Part shown: positions 51,686-61,390 of the stretch, one piece after another
Numbering within the stretch: position 1 is the stretch's first letter
Layout of the letters: the number at the start of each line of letters is the position of its first letter
Assembly: GCF_009766105.1 (NCBI RefSeq)
Contig: NZ_LMUH01000005.1
Coordinates: 124,001-188,000, forward strand
Source of the DNA: Granulicella sp. S156
GTDB lineage: Bacteria; Acidobacteriota; Terriglobia; Terriglobales; Acidobacteriaceae
Length of the DNA stretch: 64,000 nt
Direction of reading: 5' to 3'
The notes under the pieces: model-generated
Databases searched by the model: none
What the model saw: only the letters and a program-made list of their open reading frames with translations
What the model was told of the DNA's origin: nothing
Position numbers and translations under genes: made by a program

Positions 51686-53590
51686 TCACTCCGCCTTCTT
51701 CTTATTCCTGGCCTTCACCTTGAACCAGATTGGCGAGCCGATGAACTTGAAGGTGTCGCGAATCTCATTGGCGAGGAATCGTTCGTAGCTGAAGTGCAGC
51801 TTCACATCGCGGTCAGTGAAGAGCACGAACGTTGGCGGTGCGACCGCAGCCTGCGTCATGTAATAGATCCTGACGCGCTTGGCCATCGGAACCGAAGCCC
51901 GCTGGAAGTCGATCTTGTCCAGGAAGCGGTTCATCGCTCCAGTCGAGACACGCTTGCGGCGCTCGCGCGCAACCAGTTCTACCTTCTTGAACACCTGCTC
52001 GATACCCTTAGCCTCCGAGGCTGTCACGAAGAGCAGCGGCGCATAGTCGAGATACTTCAGCGAATCGCGTACCTGTTGTTCGTAGATCTTCTGGTCTGCT
52101 GGAGGCTTGCCATCGAGAAGCCGCTTGCCATCAGGGCCAACCTCGGTCATCAGATCCCACTTGTTCACGATGATGATGACGCTGCGCCCGCTCTCATGCG
52201 CATAGCCGCCAATGTTCGCATCGGCCGCCGCTACACCTTCGGCCGCATCGATCACCAGCAGCGCTACATCGGCTGCTTCAAGATGCTTGCGGCTCATGAT
52301 GACGCTGAGCTTCTCAGCCATCAACTTCGTCTTGCCCTTGCGGCGAATGCCGGCGGTATCGATGAAGCGGAAGCTGTGGCCCTCGCGCTCGACCACTTCG
52401 TCCACGGCATCGCGCGTCGTGCCGGCAATCGGCGAGACGATCGCGCGGTCTGAGCCTGTGAGCGCATTCAGCAGCGTGCTCTTGCCGACGTTCGGCCGCC
52501 CGATGATGGCGATCTTTGTCTCGCGGGAGATGTGCTCTCCGTGCGAGCGCAGCCGGCGTCCTGGCTTGGACTCTTCGAGTGTGTCATCTTCAGGATCTTG
52601 CGGTCCGGGGCGTGGATCGCCGCCGCCATCCATATCCTCTTCAAACTCTTCCTCGAAGCCTTCCATAGCTTCTTCCGGCTCTTCGGCAACGAACTCCGGC
52701 GGCAGCGCCGCCCATACTTCGTCCAGCAGGTCGCCAATGCCTGCAGCGTGCTCGGCCGAGATCGGCAGCACATTTCTGAACCCGAGGCGGCGAAAGTTCT
52801 CCGCGGCCGCGAGCATCTCGGGGGTATCCATCTTGTTGACCGCAAGGAACACAGGCTTTCCGCCGCGCAGCAGCAGTCGTGCCAGCTCGATGTCCGGTGC
52901 AGCCAGCTCCGTGCGTCCGTCGACGACCATGATGATCGCGTCGGCCTCTTCCAGGCCCACTTTGGCTTGGCGGAAGATCTCGGCGGGAATGAGCGCTTCG
53001 TCATCGGGAACTACGCCGCCCGTGTCGACCAGCCGCACATCGCGCCCTGCCCACTCGACCTCACCGTAGATGCGGTCGCGCGTAATGCCCGGCTCATCGC
53101 CGACGATGGAGCGCCGCGTCTGGGTGAGGCGATTGAAGAGCGTCGACTTGCCAACGTTGGGTCTGCCGCAGATCGCGACCAGTGGCAGCCGTGTGGGCTC
53201 GTGATGGCCGGCTCCCTCGACGAGAGTAAGTTCCGTCGCCAGGGCCTCTGCCTCGCGCCACTCGCGCTTCTCTGCGGCCTCAGGATCGAGCGGTCTCTTC
53301 GTGGCACGAGGACGCAGAGGAATCTGCTTCTCACTCGCATGGCCCCGCTGCTCGCCGCTCACGTCGCGATTGCCCAGAACGATGTGCCGCTCTTTCTCCG
53401 GGCTGCGTGTCGGTGTCTTCGCGGCCTTTGTGGCTGCGGCCTTCTTTGCTGCAAGCTCTTTGCGCTTCTTCGGCGAAACCGCACCGGTCGTCGTCGTCGC
53501 GCGAGGCGCGGTCTTGCCCAGCTTCGGCCGCGTGCTCGCCTGCCGATGCTTCTTGCCTAATCGTTTTTTCTGTTCGCGTCTGGGTGCCAT
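51686..53590 (-). CDS. der: GTPase Der (EngA) with basic N-terminal extension
   Basis: Der is a double GTPase needed for 50S ribosome assembly. G-domain 1 starts PLVAICGRPNVGKST (about 137-151), G-domain 2 at KIAIIGRPNVGKST (about 359-372), and a C-terminal KH-like domain ends FKVKARNKKK. Two features are unusual. There is an N-terminal extension of about 135 residues, very Lys/Ala/Arg-rich (KKRKELAAKKAAATKAAK), and a strongly acidic linker between the G domains (GFEEEFEEDMDGGGD). ATG 53590 is chosen; the frame upstream crosses a repeat. Length of 634 is well above the usual 440-490. Confidence 0.95.
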   Translation of the reverse strand: MAPRREQKKRLGKKHRQASTRPKLGKTAPRATTTTGAVSPKKRKELAAKKAAATKAAKTPTRSPEKERHIVLGNRDVSGEQRGHASEKQIPLRPRATKRPLDPEAAEKREWREAEALATELTLVEGAGHHEPTRLPLVAICGRPNVGKSTLFNRLTQTRRSIVGDEPGITRDRIYGEVEWAGRDVRLVDTGGVVPDDEALIPAEIFRQAKVGLEEADAIIMVVDGRTELAAPDIELARLLLRGGKPVFLAVNKMDTPEMLAAAENFRRLGFRNVLPISAEHAAGIGDLLDEVWAALPPEFVAEEPEEAMEGFEEEFEEDMDGGGDPRPGPQDPEDDTLEESKPGRRLRSHGEHISRETKIAIIGRPNVGKSTLLNALTGSDRAIVSPIAGTTRDAVDEVVEREGHSFRFIDTAGIRRKGKTKLMAEKLSVIMSRKHLEAADVALLVIDAAEGVAAADANIGGYAHESGRSVIIIVNKWDLMTEVGPDGKRLLDGKPPADQKIYEQQVRDSLKYLDYAPLLFVTASEAKGIEQVFKKVELVARERRKRVSTGAMNRFLDKIDFQRASVPMAKRVRIYYMTQAAVAPPTFVLFTDRDVKLHFSYERFLANEIRDTFKFIGSPIWFKVKARNKKKAE

Positions 53591-53708
53591 GGTGCTTATT
53601 CCTCCGCGCCACAGCGCATCTTTCATTATATGAACGATGCGCATCTTCTGCGTCCCCGGAGTCTTTTCGGTGGGGATCAGGCTGCTCTCCCGACCTCCCC
53701 ACAAATTT

Positions 53709-53858
53709 GTCATCTCGACCGAAGGCGGCGTTCTTTGCCGCCGTAGCGGAGAGACCCCTGTATTCCGCCCGGAGCAGCACTACTGCCACAGGCAAAATAC
53801 AGGGGGCACCAGACGCAAAACGCATCACGCTCTGCATCAAGGGTCTCTCTACTCAGAA
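53709..53858. repeat. Dispersed GTCATCTCGACC element, copy 3
   Basis: Begins GTCATCTCGACCGAAGGCGG, with an internal hairpin (GGCGGCGTTC...GCCGCC) and the family words GAGAGACCCCTGTATT, AAATACAGGG, AGACGCAAAACGCATCACG and CTCTGCATCAAGGGTCTCTC. It overlaps the last bases of the adjacent TonB receptor gene. Confidence 0.6.
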
Positions 53859-56591
53859 GCTATACCGCACCCCACCCTCAACGCGCCGGCCATTATCGGC
53901 TGCATAGGCCTGCCCGAAGCTCGGGGAGCCCAGCACTCCGCCCACCTGCGTCACATTGGTATGGTTCAGCAGGTTGGACGAACGGATATTCACCTGCAGG
54001 GTCTGCTGATGTTCGGCCTTCGGGTTGCGTGTGAGGGTAAAAGTGCGCTGAATGTTCGAGTCGAGATAGAACGTCCACGGCATCACTCCCTTATTGCGCG
54101 GTAAGAAGCCCGTGCCGCCCGAGGTCACCAGCAGCCCGTAGGGCGTGGAGATGGCGCCCGGTGTTCCTGGCGCGGCATACTGCGGACGGTCGTTGAAGTC
54201 GCCGTCGCCGTTGTTGTCGAAGCCCGTGGTGATGTTGTAGGGCGCGTCGCCGGAAGCATTGAAGTTGCCGCTGAGTTGGATCTTCTCAGGCAGCGTAAAC
54301 GTAGCGTTGCCGAAGACCTGCCACAGGCCATTGCCGGTGGAGCGGGCGTACTCTCCAGCGTTGGAGCCAGTGGTCTGCGGGGTGTTAAATTCGCTGCTTC
54401 CGGTATTTCCGTTGCCGTCGCCGTCGTCGATGATTTGCACGCGGACTGCGCCCATGAAGAACTGCACATGCTTGAGCGAATGCTGCTCCAGCCCCATGAA
54501 CTCGACGTTGCCGTAGCCACGGCCAGTGCCCTGCATCTGCAGCACATTGAGATCGGAGGCGCCAGGGCGTGGCCCGATGGGTGAATCGTTCAGGGGTGAG
54601 TTGATGTTCTCCGTGCGCGTAAGGTGCCATATCTGCGCTATGTAGTAGTCGCCGGAGAAGTTCCAGCCATGGGGCAGCGTATGCGAGAGGCCGATGTTCT
54701 CGATGCTGTAGAAGGTATTGGGGAAGTTGGGAGCGACGGTGCGGATGGAATGAATCGGTGTACCGCCGTTGAAGGGATTGCAGGTCGCCGGGTCGAATAT
54801 GCCGGTGCAGGTCGGGTTGTAGATGGTGCTGGTAACGCGCTCTACGCCGTCCATGCGCAGGACCTCACCGTAGGTGTGGGCCCGGAAGCGGCCGGAAAAC
54901 AGGCCGGCATGGCCGTGGATGGTCCATGTGGACTTCTTGTCCGGAGACCACGTAACGCCGAGGCGTGGCGTGAAGTTGTTAGACACTGTGGGGTCAGTCT
55001 GTGTGAAGTAGCGCAAGCCATAGGCAATATGCAGGTTGGAGCGAACCTTCCAGTCGTCCTGGTAGAAGAGGGCAACACGGGTCTGGACAAGATCGACCTC
55101 AGGGTTGCCGGCGACGTTGGAGTAGTCGGTGGGCGAGCCGTTGGGCTGACCGTTCAGCGCCAGGACATATTGCTGGATGCCGGTGAGGGTTGTGGTCTGG
55201 CCCGGGACGGTGCCGCCGCCGAAGGTATAGACCCCATTGAAGTTCGTGGGGAGGCGCAGGTGCTCGTCGAGGACCTCCGCTTGGACGCCGAACTTCAACA
55301 GGTGCTTGGCGGTGCTGAGGATGGCATCATCATCCATCTCGATGTCGACCTCACGATCGCGCAGGGGACCGGCAGTCGAACCCCCTGCGGTAAAGGCTCC
55401 TGCCACCTGTACCTGCGGAGCGGTGGAGTTGGGAGTATCGTCCGAGCCATCCCATTCGATGCCTAGGCGTGCCTCATGCATGAGCTTGGGGGAGATGGTA
55501 GTGACGTCAGTAAGGTGTAGCGTGTAATCGTATTTTTCCTGATCATAGCCGGTTTCAGCGAGCGATTGGCCTCCAACGCCGACGTTTACGAAATGATTCA
55601 CATTGGCGTCGAAGCTGGCGATAAAGGTGTTCTTGGGGCCAAGCTGCCAGTCTGTTCGCACGGTGCCGATCCATAGACGCTGCGGTGTGGCAACGTTCTG
55701 AACGATGGGGGATTGATTGCCCGAGCTATCGACGGTGGTGGCATTCACAACGGCGAAGTTGTCGATGCTGCGATGTTCGAGCGTCATGGTGAAGTCGCTG
55801 CCCTTCTTGAAAATAGGGCCGGTCAACTCGAAACCATAGCGCTGTTTGCCGAGAGAAGCCTTACTGGTCGAGAACGGGTCGCGGGCATTCATCCAGGGGC
55901 TGCCGTTGGTGGCGAAGAGCGCTCCGTGGAAGGCACTCAGACCGGGCTTGGTATAGATCTCGATGCGGCCGCCACCAAACGGTGGGTTGCGATATTCGGC
56001 GGAGAAGAGGTCGGGATTCACCTTGATGTAGGCGATGGAGCTCTTGGGCGGAAGGGTAATATTGCCGTCACCTTCGCCCAGGAAGCCATCGAGGCTGAGC
56101 GTGGCATTGCCTGGGGCGCCCCCCGCGGCTGCGGCCATCTGTTGCAACTCGCGCAGCAGGTCGTCAGGGTCGTCGGCGAGGGACTGCAGGCGTTTGCCGG
56201 AGATGGTCTGTGATGGGCCGGCGGACGTGGTGCTGGTACTGGGCCCGCTGTCTGCGGTTACATCGACCTCGCTCTCCACTGCTTCGGGTTTCAACACGAA
56301 AGCCAATTGCCCCGAATGGGGTGTCGTGACGGAGAGATCACGCTTGGCAAAGCCCCCGACGCTTACGGACAGATGATGCGGCCCATCGCTGATGCACGTA
56401 AAGCGGAAGCTGCCGTCGGAGCCGCTCTCTTCATTCTGATTGTTATCGAGCGTAATCATAGCCCCCGGAATGAGCGCGAGCGTACTGTCGCGCACGATAC
56501 CGGTGATGGTCGTTCCCTTACAGGCCGTCTCGGCGAAGGCATGAGGGAGCGCGAACGCCGCAAGGCTCGCGGCGAAGAGAAGGTTCTTCAT
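53853..56591 (-). CDS. TonB-dependent receptor with carboxypeptidase regulatory-like domain
   Basis: 912 residues. Signal peptide MKNLLFAASLAAFALPHAFA, a carboxypeptidase-regulatory beta-sandwich (TTITGIVRDSTLALIPGAMI), a plug with LQSLADDPDDLLRELQQMAA and VNPDLFSAEYRNPPFGGGRI, and a barrel ending RRVEGGVRYSF. Shorter than the three at the window start and with a different plug, so a different subgroup; calcium-like repeats DDGDGNGNTG and NNGDGDFNDRP occur in the C-terminal barrel. It is divergent from the GH18 chitinase gene (177 bp between starts), suggesting shared control. Confidence 0.92.
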   Translation of the reverse strand: MKNLLFAASLAAFALPHAFAETACKGTTITGIVRDSTLALIPGAMITLDNNQNEESGSDGSFRFTCISDGPHHLSVSVGGFAKRDLSVTTPHSGQLAFVLKPEAVESEVDVTADSGPSTSTTSAGPSQTISGKRLQSLADDPDDLLRELQQMAAAAGGAPGNATLSLDGFLGEGDGNITLPPKSSIAYIKVNPDLFSAEYRNPPFGGGRIEIYTKPGLSAFHGALFATNGSPWMNARDPFSTSKASLGKQRYGFELTGPIFKKGSDFTMTLEHRSIDNFAVVNATTVDSSGNQSPIVQNVATPQRLWIGTVRTDWQLGPKNTFIASFDANVNHFVNVGVGGQSLAETGYDQEKYDYTLHLTDVTTISPKLMHEARLGIEWDGSDDTPNSTAPQVQVAGAFTAGGSTAGPLRDREVDIEMDDDAILSTAKHLLKFGVQAEVLDEHLRLPTNFNGVYTFGGGTVPGQTTTLTGIQQYVLALNGQPNGSPTDYSNVAGNPEVDLVQTRVALFYQDDWKVRSNLHIAYGLRYFTQTDPTVSNNFTPRLGVTWSPDKKSTWTIHGHAGLFSGRFRAHTYGEVLRMDGVERVTSTIYNPTCTGIFDPATCNPFNGGTPIHSIRTVAPNFPNTFYSIENIGLSHTLPHGWNFSGDYYIAQIWHLTRTENINSPLNDSPIGPRPGASDLNVLQMQGTGRGYGNVEFMGLEQHSLKHVQFFMGAVRVQIIDDGDGNGNTGSSEFNTPQTTGSNAGEYARSTGNGLWQVFGNATFTLPEKIQLSGNFNASGDAPYNITTGFDNNGDGDFNDRPQYAAPGTPGAISTPYGLLVTSGGTGFLPRNKGVMPWTFYLDSNIQRTFTLTRNPKAEHQQTLQVNIRSSNLLNHTNVTQVGGVLGSPSFGQAYAADNGRRVEGGVRYSF

Positions 56592-56768
56592 GTGACCTCA
56601 TAATTCTGCGGCAAAACGTGCAAGCTGCAGGAAAGCGCAGCCTTGCACGAAGACCTACAGTTGTCTAAAGCTCTCTACGCTGAGAGACGCGTCGAAGTTC
56701 CCTCGCTCGAATGGGGATACCCACAACGCAGTTCGATCGCAGGTTCCTTTGGATAGAATCAGTCATCC

Positions 56769-58001
56769 ATGCAGCGCGTTTCTGCACGCGATTTTCTATA
56801 CACTCAACACGTGCAACGACTTAATCCCTCCCTTGGAACACGACTGAGTGTGCAGTGTCTGCTTTTCGTTTCAGCTCTCAGCTGGAGCCATGCCTTGTCT
56901 GCACAACGCACTACGGCAGCTTCTCAACCAGTCATAGCTGCCTATGTTTTTCCGCAAAACAACCCGATTCAACCGGGCGAGATCGCTGCGCAAAAACTGA
57001 CGCGCATCAACTATGCGTTTGCCAATCTGCAGGGAGGCAAAATCGTCAACGGCTTCACCGCCGAGGACAAGAATCTTGCCGCGCTTGTCGCTCTCAAGCA
57101 GGTGAATCCTTCGCTTACGGTGCTCGTCTCGGTTGGCGGTTGGCTATGGTCGGGCAATTTTTCCGATATGGCTCTTACCAAAGAGAGCCGCAGCCTTTTC
57201 ATCGCGAGTGTGGTGGAGTTCGTCAACCGTTACCAGCTCGATGGGCTCGACATCGACTGGGAGTATCCCGGCCTGGTGGGTGCCGGAAACAAGTTCCGTC
57301 CTGAGGACAAGCAGAATTACACCCTGCTGCTCAAAGAACTTCGCGAACAGTTTCATCGCCAGGAAAAGAAGCTGCATCGGAAGCTCTTCATCACGATTGC
57401 AGCCGGTGCCTCCACCAGCTTTCTGGAACACACCGAAATGAGCAAGGTGCAGCAGTATGTCGACACGGTCAATCTGATGGCCTACGACTACTACGAACCC
57501 GGCTCCAGTTCCACCACCGGGAACCACGCGCCGTTGTTCACCGACCCAGCCGATCCTGAGAAGATCTCAGCCGACAGGTCGGTGCAGGAGTTCGAGCAGG
57601 CGGGCGTTCCGGCGGACAAGATCGTTCTGGGCGTGCCCTTCTACGGCCATGCCTGGGGAGATGTGCCGGATGTCTCACACGGTGCCTTCAATCCCGGGAA
57701 ACCCACGGCGACTCACGTGTATGCACGGTATGGGGACATCGCGTCCACCATGCTGAATCAGGGCTATGTCCGCTACTGGGATGCCGCCGCCTCCGTGCCC
57801 TACCTCTACAACCCGGACACGAAGATCTTCGTGTCCTACGAAGACCCCGAATCGCTGGCGAAGAAGTGCAGCTATGTCCTCGACCACAAGCTGGCAGGCG
57901 TCATGTTCTGGGACTACGCCGGCGACCCCACGGGCACACTGCTGAACGCGCTCGACACGGGACTGAAACAGGATCATGGTGCCGCGAGCACCTCGAACTG
58001 A
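56769..58001 (+). CDS. Glycoside hydrolase family 18 (chitinase-like), exported
   Basis: 410 residues. A hydrophobic signal segment (SVQCLLFVSALSWSHALSAQ) is followed by a GH18 TIM barrel: VIAAYVFPQNN, RINYAFANLQGGKIVNGF, LTVLVSVGGWLWSGNF, and the catalytic motif LDGLDIDWEYPG with acid Glu165. The later strands are VNLMAYDYYEPGS (Asp/Tyr of the substrate-assisted mechanism), ILGVPFYGHAWGDVP and GVMFWDYAGDPTG. Probably acts on chitin or peptidoglycan-like amino sugars. Possible alternative start sites lie within the first 28 residues. The 5' neighbour is the divergent TonB receptor. Confidence 0.93.
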   Translation: MQRVSARDFLYTQHVQRLNPSLGTRLSVQCLLFVSALSWSHALSAQRTTAASQPVIAAYVFPQNNPIQPGEIAAQKLTRINYAFANLQGGKIVNGFTAEDKNLAALVALKQVNPSLTVLVSVGGWLWSGNFSDMALTKESRSLFIASVVEFVNRYQLDGLDIDWEYPGLVGAGNKFRPEDKQNYTLLLKELREQFHRQEKKLHRKLFITIAAGASTSFLEHTEMSKVQQYVDTVNLMAYDYYEPGSSSTTGNHAPLFTDPADPEKISADRSVQEFEQAGVPADKIVLGVPFYGHAWGDVPDVSHGAFNPGKPTATHVYARYGDIASTMLNQGYVRYWDAAASVPYLYNPDTKIFVSYEDPESLAKKCSYVLDHKLAGVMFWDYAGDPTGTLLNALDTGLKQDHGAASTSN

Positions 58002-58072
58002 CGCGGCGGCAGGGCAGAAGGGTAATCCTCTTCAGCACGGCGAAGAAACGGCGATTATCATCAACCTAGCTG

Positions 58073-60154
58073 ATGTCGTCCACCACCCCACTTCCTGCGA
58101 TGCACGAAACTCCTCCTGAGCAGAAGTTTCCGTCGCTGCATGACTTCTTCCATCCCGGCGGCCTGCTGGCGAAGTCCTCGCTCGCCTTCGAGCATCGTCC
58201 CGGCCAGTACCTGATGGCGAAGACCATCGAGCAGTGCTTCGCCGATCGCCGCCACCTGATCGCCGAGGCCGGCACCGGCACTGGCAAGACGCTCGCCTAC
58301 CTGTTGCCCGCGCTCCGCCGAGCCCGCGAGCAGAAGCAGCGCATCATCATCTCGACCGGCACGAAAAACCTTCAGGAACAGCTCTACTTCAAAGACATCC
58401 CCTTCCTCGAATCGCTGCTCGGCCCGCTGCGTGTCTGCTACATGAAGGGCCGCGCCAACTACCTGTGCAAGCAGAAGCTCTACGCGCTGCGCGACAACCC
58501 CATCCTCAGCGGGCTGGAAGAGATCGATCAGTTCCATCACATTCTCAAGTGGGAACGCACCACAGAAACCGGTGATCGCGCTGAGATCGACGCGCTGCCT
58601 GAGCACTCGCCGCTATGGCACAAGCTGGACGCGCGCAGCGAGGTCTGCCTCGGCCAGACGTGCCCCAACTGGGAGCCATGCTTTGTCACCGGCATGCGGC
58701 GCAAGGCGCTGGAGTCGGACATCGTCATCGTCAACCACCACCTCTTCTTCGCCGACCTCAGCATCAAGCAGCAGGCCGGCGGCGCGCCCGACGCGGGGAT
58801 TCTTCCCGAAGCCGCCGCGGTCATCTTCGACGAGGCGCACGAGCTCGAAGATGTAGCCTCGCAGTACTTCGGCATCGCGCTGTCGAACGCTCGTTTCGAC
58901 GAACTCGCACGCGATACCGAGTCCATGCTCAAAGCGAAAGGCGTGAGCACCAGCGCCATCGAAAGCGCAACCCTGACCATTCGTGAGCGTTCGAGGCTGT
59001 TCTTCGGTTCTTTGCCAGCGGGGCCGTCGCATCTGGGCCGACTGGAGTTTATCGATCGCGCTGATTTTCTGGAGTCACGTGGCGACGCCTATCTAGGCGC
59101 CTCGAACGCCCTGCAACGCCTCGAAGGCGAGCTGGAGCGCCTGCGCGAGGTCGAAGAGGCCGCAGGTCTGCGCAAGCGCGCCGCAGACATTCGCCACCAC
59201 ATGAAGTTCCTGCTGGAATCCGAAGATCCCAACACCGTCTTCTGGATCGAACGTCGTGCCACCTCTGGCCTGCGCAACGCCGCCCGCAACGCGCGTCTCG
59301 TCGAGCCTGCACAAGCCACTGCACCGCAGGCCTTCAGCACGCACCTCCAGGCCACACCCATCGACGTCTCCACGCTGCTCGCCGACACCCTCTTCATGCA
59401 CTATCCGAGCGTCATTCTCACCTCGGCGACGCTCACCGTCGCCGGGCAGGACGGCGTGCCGAGCTTCGCGCATCTCAAAAAACGTCTAGGCATTCCCTTT
59501 CCCAAAGAGCTCGTCGTCCCCAGCCACTTCGACTACGCCAAACAGGCCCTGCTCTACCTTCCGCCCACCATGCCTGACCCGCGCCATCCGGACTTCATCG
59601 CGCAGGCCACCGAAAAAACCCGCCGGGTGCTGGAGATCACACGCGGCCGTGCCTTCTGCCTCTTCACCAGCTACGCGCAGATGCGCGAACTGCACGACCG
59701 CCTCCTCGCGCAACTGCCCTACCCGCTGCTGATGCAGGGCACCGCACCGCGCCACGTGCTCTTGCAGCAGTTCCGCGAGACGCCCAACGCCGTGCTCTTC
59801 GGGACGTCATCGTTCTGGCAGGGGGTGGATGTCCAGGGCGAGCAGTTGAGCTGCGTCATCATCGACAAGCTGCCCTTCGCCGTACCCACGGACCCCATCA
59901 TGAAGGCCCGGACGGACGCCATCACCGCCGCCGGGGGGAACGCCTTCAACGACTTGCAGATCCCGCAGGCCGTCATCGCGCTCAAGCAGGGGTTTGGCCG
60001 CCTGATCCGTTCATTGTCCGATCGCGGCGTGTTGATGCTGCTCGATCCCCGCATCCGCACCACACGCTATGGCGCAACGTTCCTTGATTCACTGCCGGCC
60101 TATCGGCGTACAGACGACATCGGAGAAGTCGAAAGGTTTTTCGAGACTTCGTAG
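58073..60154 (+). CDS. DinG/XPD-type ATP-dependent DNA helicase
   Basis: 693 residues, superfamily 2 helicase with iron-sulfur cluster, as in DinG and YoaA. Walker A is AEAGTGTGKTLAYLLPA (about 64-80). The four cluster cysteines are C132 (GRANYLCKQK), C192, C197 and C203 (VCLGQTCPNWEPC). The DEAH box is VIFDEAHELED. Motifs V and VI lie in LFGTSSFWQGVDVQGEQLSC and QGFGRLIRSLSDRGVL. Such helicases unwind 5'-3' and help clear replication blocks. Start is ATG 58073, 71 bp after the chitinase gene. Confidence 0.92.
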   Translation: MSSTTPLPAMHETPPEQKFPSLHDFFHPGGLLAKSSLAFEHRPGQYLMAKTIEQCFADRRHLIAEAGTGTGKTLAYLLPALRRAREQKQRIIISTGTKNLQEQLYFKDIPFLESLLGPLRVCYMKGRANYLCKQKLYALRDNPILSGLEEIDQFHHILKWERTTETGDRAEIDALPEHSPLWHKLDARSEVCLGQTCPNWEPCFVTGMRRKALESDIVIVNHHLFFADLSIKQQAGGAPDAGILPEAAAVIFDEAHELEDVASQYFGIALSNARFDELARDTESMLKAKGVSTSAIESATLTIRERSRLFFGSLPAGPSHLGRLEFIDRADFLESRGDAYLGASNALQRLEGELERLREVEEAAGLRKRAADIRHHMKFLLESEDPNTVFWIERRATSGLRNAARNARLVEPAQATAPQAFSTHLQATPIDVSTLLADTLFMHYPSVILTSATLTVAGQDGVPSFAHLKKRLGIPFPKELVVPSHFDYAKQALLYLPPTMPDPRHPDFIAQATEKTRRVLEITRGRAFCLFTSYAQMRELHDRLLAQLPYPLLMQGTAPRHVLLQQFRETPNAVLFGTSSFWQGVDVQGEQLSCVIIDKLPFAVPTDPIMKARTDAITAAGGNAFNDLQIPQAVIALKQGFGRLIRSLSDRGVLMLLDPRIRTTRYGATFLDSLPAYRRTDDIGEVERFFETS

Positions 60155-60223
60155 AAGACGTGCAAAGAATTTTCCATGGAGTGTGTCTTGTTTGTAGCGT
60201 GTGTTCATGGAGGGAGTTTCGTG

Positions 60224-60240
60224 AAGGGCACCGGTTTACC
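60224..60240. repeat. Left copy of inverted repeat flanking the patatin-like gene
   Basis: AAGGGCACCGGTTTACC is an inverted copy (16 of 17) of 61276-61292. The immediately following CGTGCC also makes a local hairpin with GGCAC. The copies lie about 1 kb apart around one gene. Confidence 0.45.
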
Positions 60241-60316
60241 CGTGCCGTAGAGGCCGTGAGGCACGATCTCGATATCTCGATGGACACGAGTGTCCACGGG
60301 CTGCAATAGTGGGCAG

Positions 60317-61228
60317 ATGGCTCACAAACTTGCTCTGGTTCTCGGTGCTGGTGGCGCTGCCGGAAATGCATGGCTGATCGGTATCATCGCAGGCCTGGCC
60401 GAAGCTGGTCTCGATATGACGGAGGCCGCCGATTTGGTGATCGGCACCTCGTCCGGCGCAACCGCGGCGGCGCATGTGCGCAGCGGTATGCCGCCGGCTG
60501 AACTGCTGGCTTCGATTCTGTCTGCGCCGGTTCAACCGGTCGGACAGAACCGGCCGCCCCCGCCGGGCCTTCCGATGGCCACGGTGTTTGAGCGGATGAG
60601 GGCCATCAGTGCCGCCGCCACCTCGGCAGCCGAATTACAACGTGCGATGGGTGCGTTCGGGCTGGAAAGTGATGCCGCACTCGGACCTGCGGCGTCGGAA
60701 CAGCGGCGCGCCATGGTTGCTGCCAGGTTGCCTCGTCATGAATGGCCGCAGAAGCCGATGATCGTGGCGGTCATCAACGCGCATACCGGCGAGCTGGCTG
60801 CGCTCGATCGCGATTCTGGCGTCGACCTCGTGGACGCCGTGACCGCAGGCACCGCGCTGCCTGGTCTGGTACCCACGCACGACATCAACGGCACGCGCTA
60901 TATCAACGGTGGCGTGCGCTCCGCCGAAAATGCCGACCTCGCCGCTGGCTATGCGAACGTCGTGGTGCTCTCGCCGTTCGGCGGATGGAGCCAGACACCA
61001 CTGCCGGCAGACCAGTTCGAAGGTCTGCGCAAATTCCCGGATGCGGACCTGGCAAGCCAGGCCGAGGCCCTGTGCAAGCAGGGCAGCCGCGTCGAGGTGG
61101 TCATACCGGACGCCGATTCCCGAGCCGCAATGGGCACGAACCAGATGGATCTGGCGACCCGCATCCCCGCCGCCCGTGCCGGTTTCGCCCAAGGCAAGCA
61201 GGAAGCGACCCGCCTGACGTTCCTCTGA
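60317..61228 (+). CDS. Patatin-like phospholipase family protein
   Basis: 303 residues. It starts with the oxyanion loop (LALVLGAGGAAGNAWLIGII) and the nucleophile elbow VIGTSSGATA (GxSxG, Ser45). In the second dyad motif (usually Asp-Gly-Gly/Ala) it reads RYINGGVRSAENADLAAGY with Asn at 197. The normal catalytic Asp is thus missing, so hydrolase activity is doubtful unless another acid substitutes. No membrane segment. An in-frame GTG at 60290 is a possible alternative start. Inverted copies of a 17-bp repeat flank the gene. Confidence 0.82.
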   Translation: MAHKLALVLGAGGAAGNAWLIGIIAGLAEAGLDMTEAADLVIGTSSGATAAAHVRSGMPPAELLASILSAPVQPVGQNRPPPPGLPMATVFERMRAISAAATSAAELQRAMGAFGLESDAALGPAASEQRRAMVAARLPRHEWPQKPMIVAVINAHTGELAALDRDSGVDLVDAVTAGTALPGLVPTHDINGTRYINGGVRSAENADLAAGYANVVVLSPFGGWSQTPLPADQFEGLRKFPDADLASQAEALCKQGSRVEVVIPDADSRAAMGTNQMDLATRIPAARAGFAQGKQEATRLTFL

Positions 61229-61275
61229 CGATTGCGTACCGACGCCCAGCGCTACACCGTCATCTGTGAAGAGCC

Positions 61276-61292
61276 GGTAAACCCGTGCCCTT
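61276..61292. repeat. Right copy of inverted repeat flanking the patatin-like gene
   Basis: GGTAAACCCGTGCCCTT, reverse complement of 60224-60240 at 16 of 17 positions. Confidence 0.45.
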
Positions 61293-61390
61293 AACGAGAC
61301 ACTCTCCATGTAAATCCGTGGTTTAGCGAAACCCCACTACGCCTATAACGTAGATCGGACTGCCTACGGCTAAACTGTATTCGGAGCACC

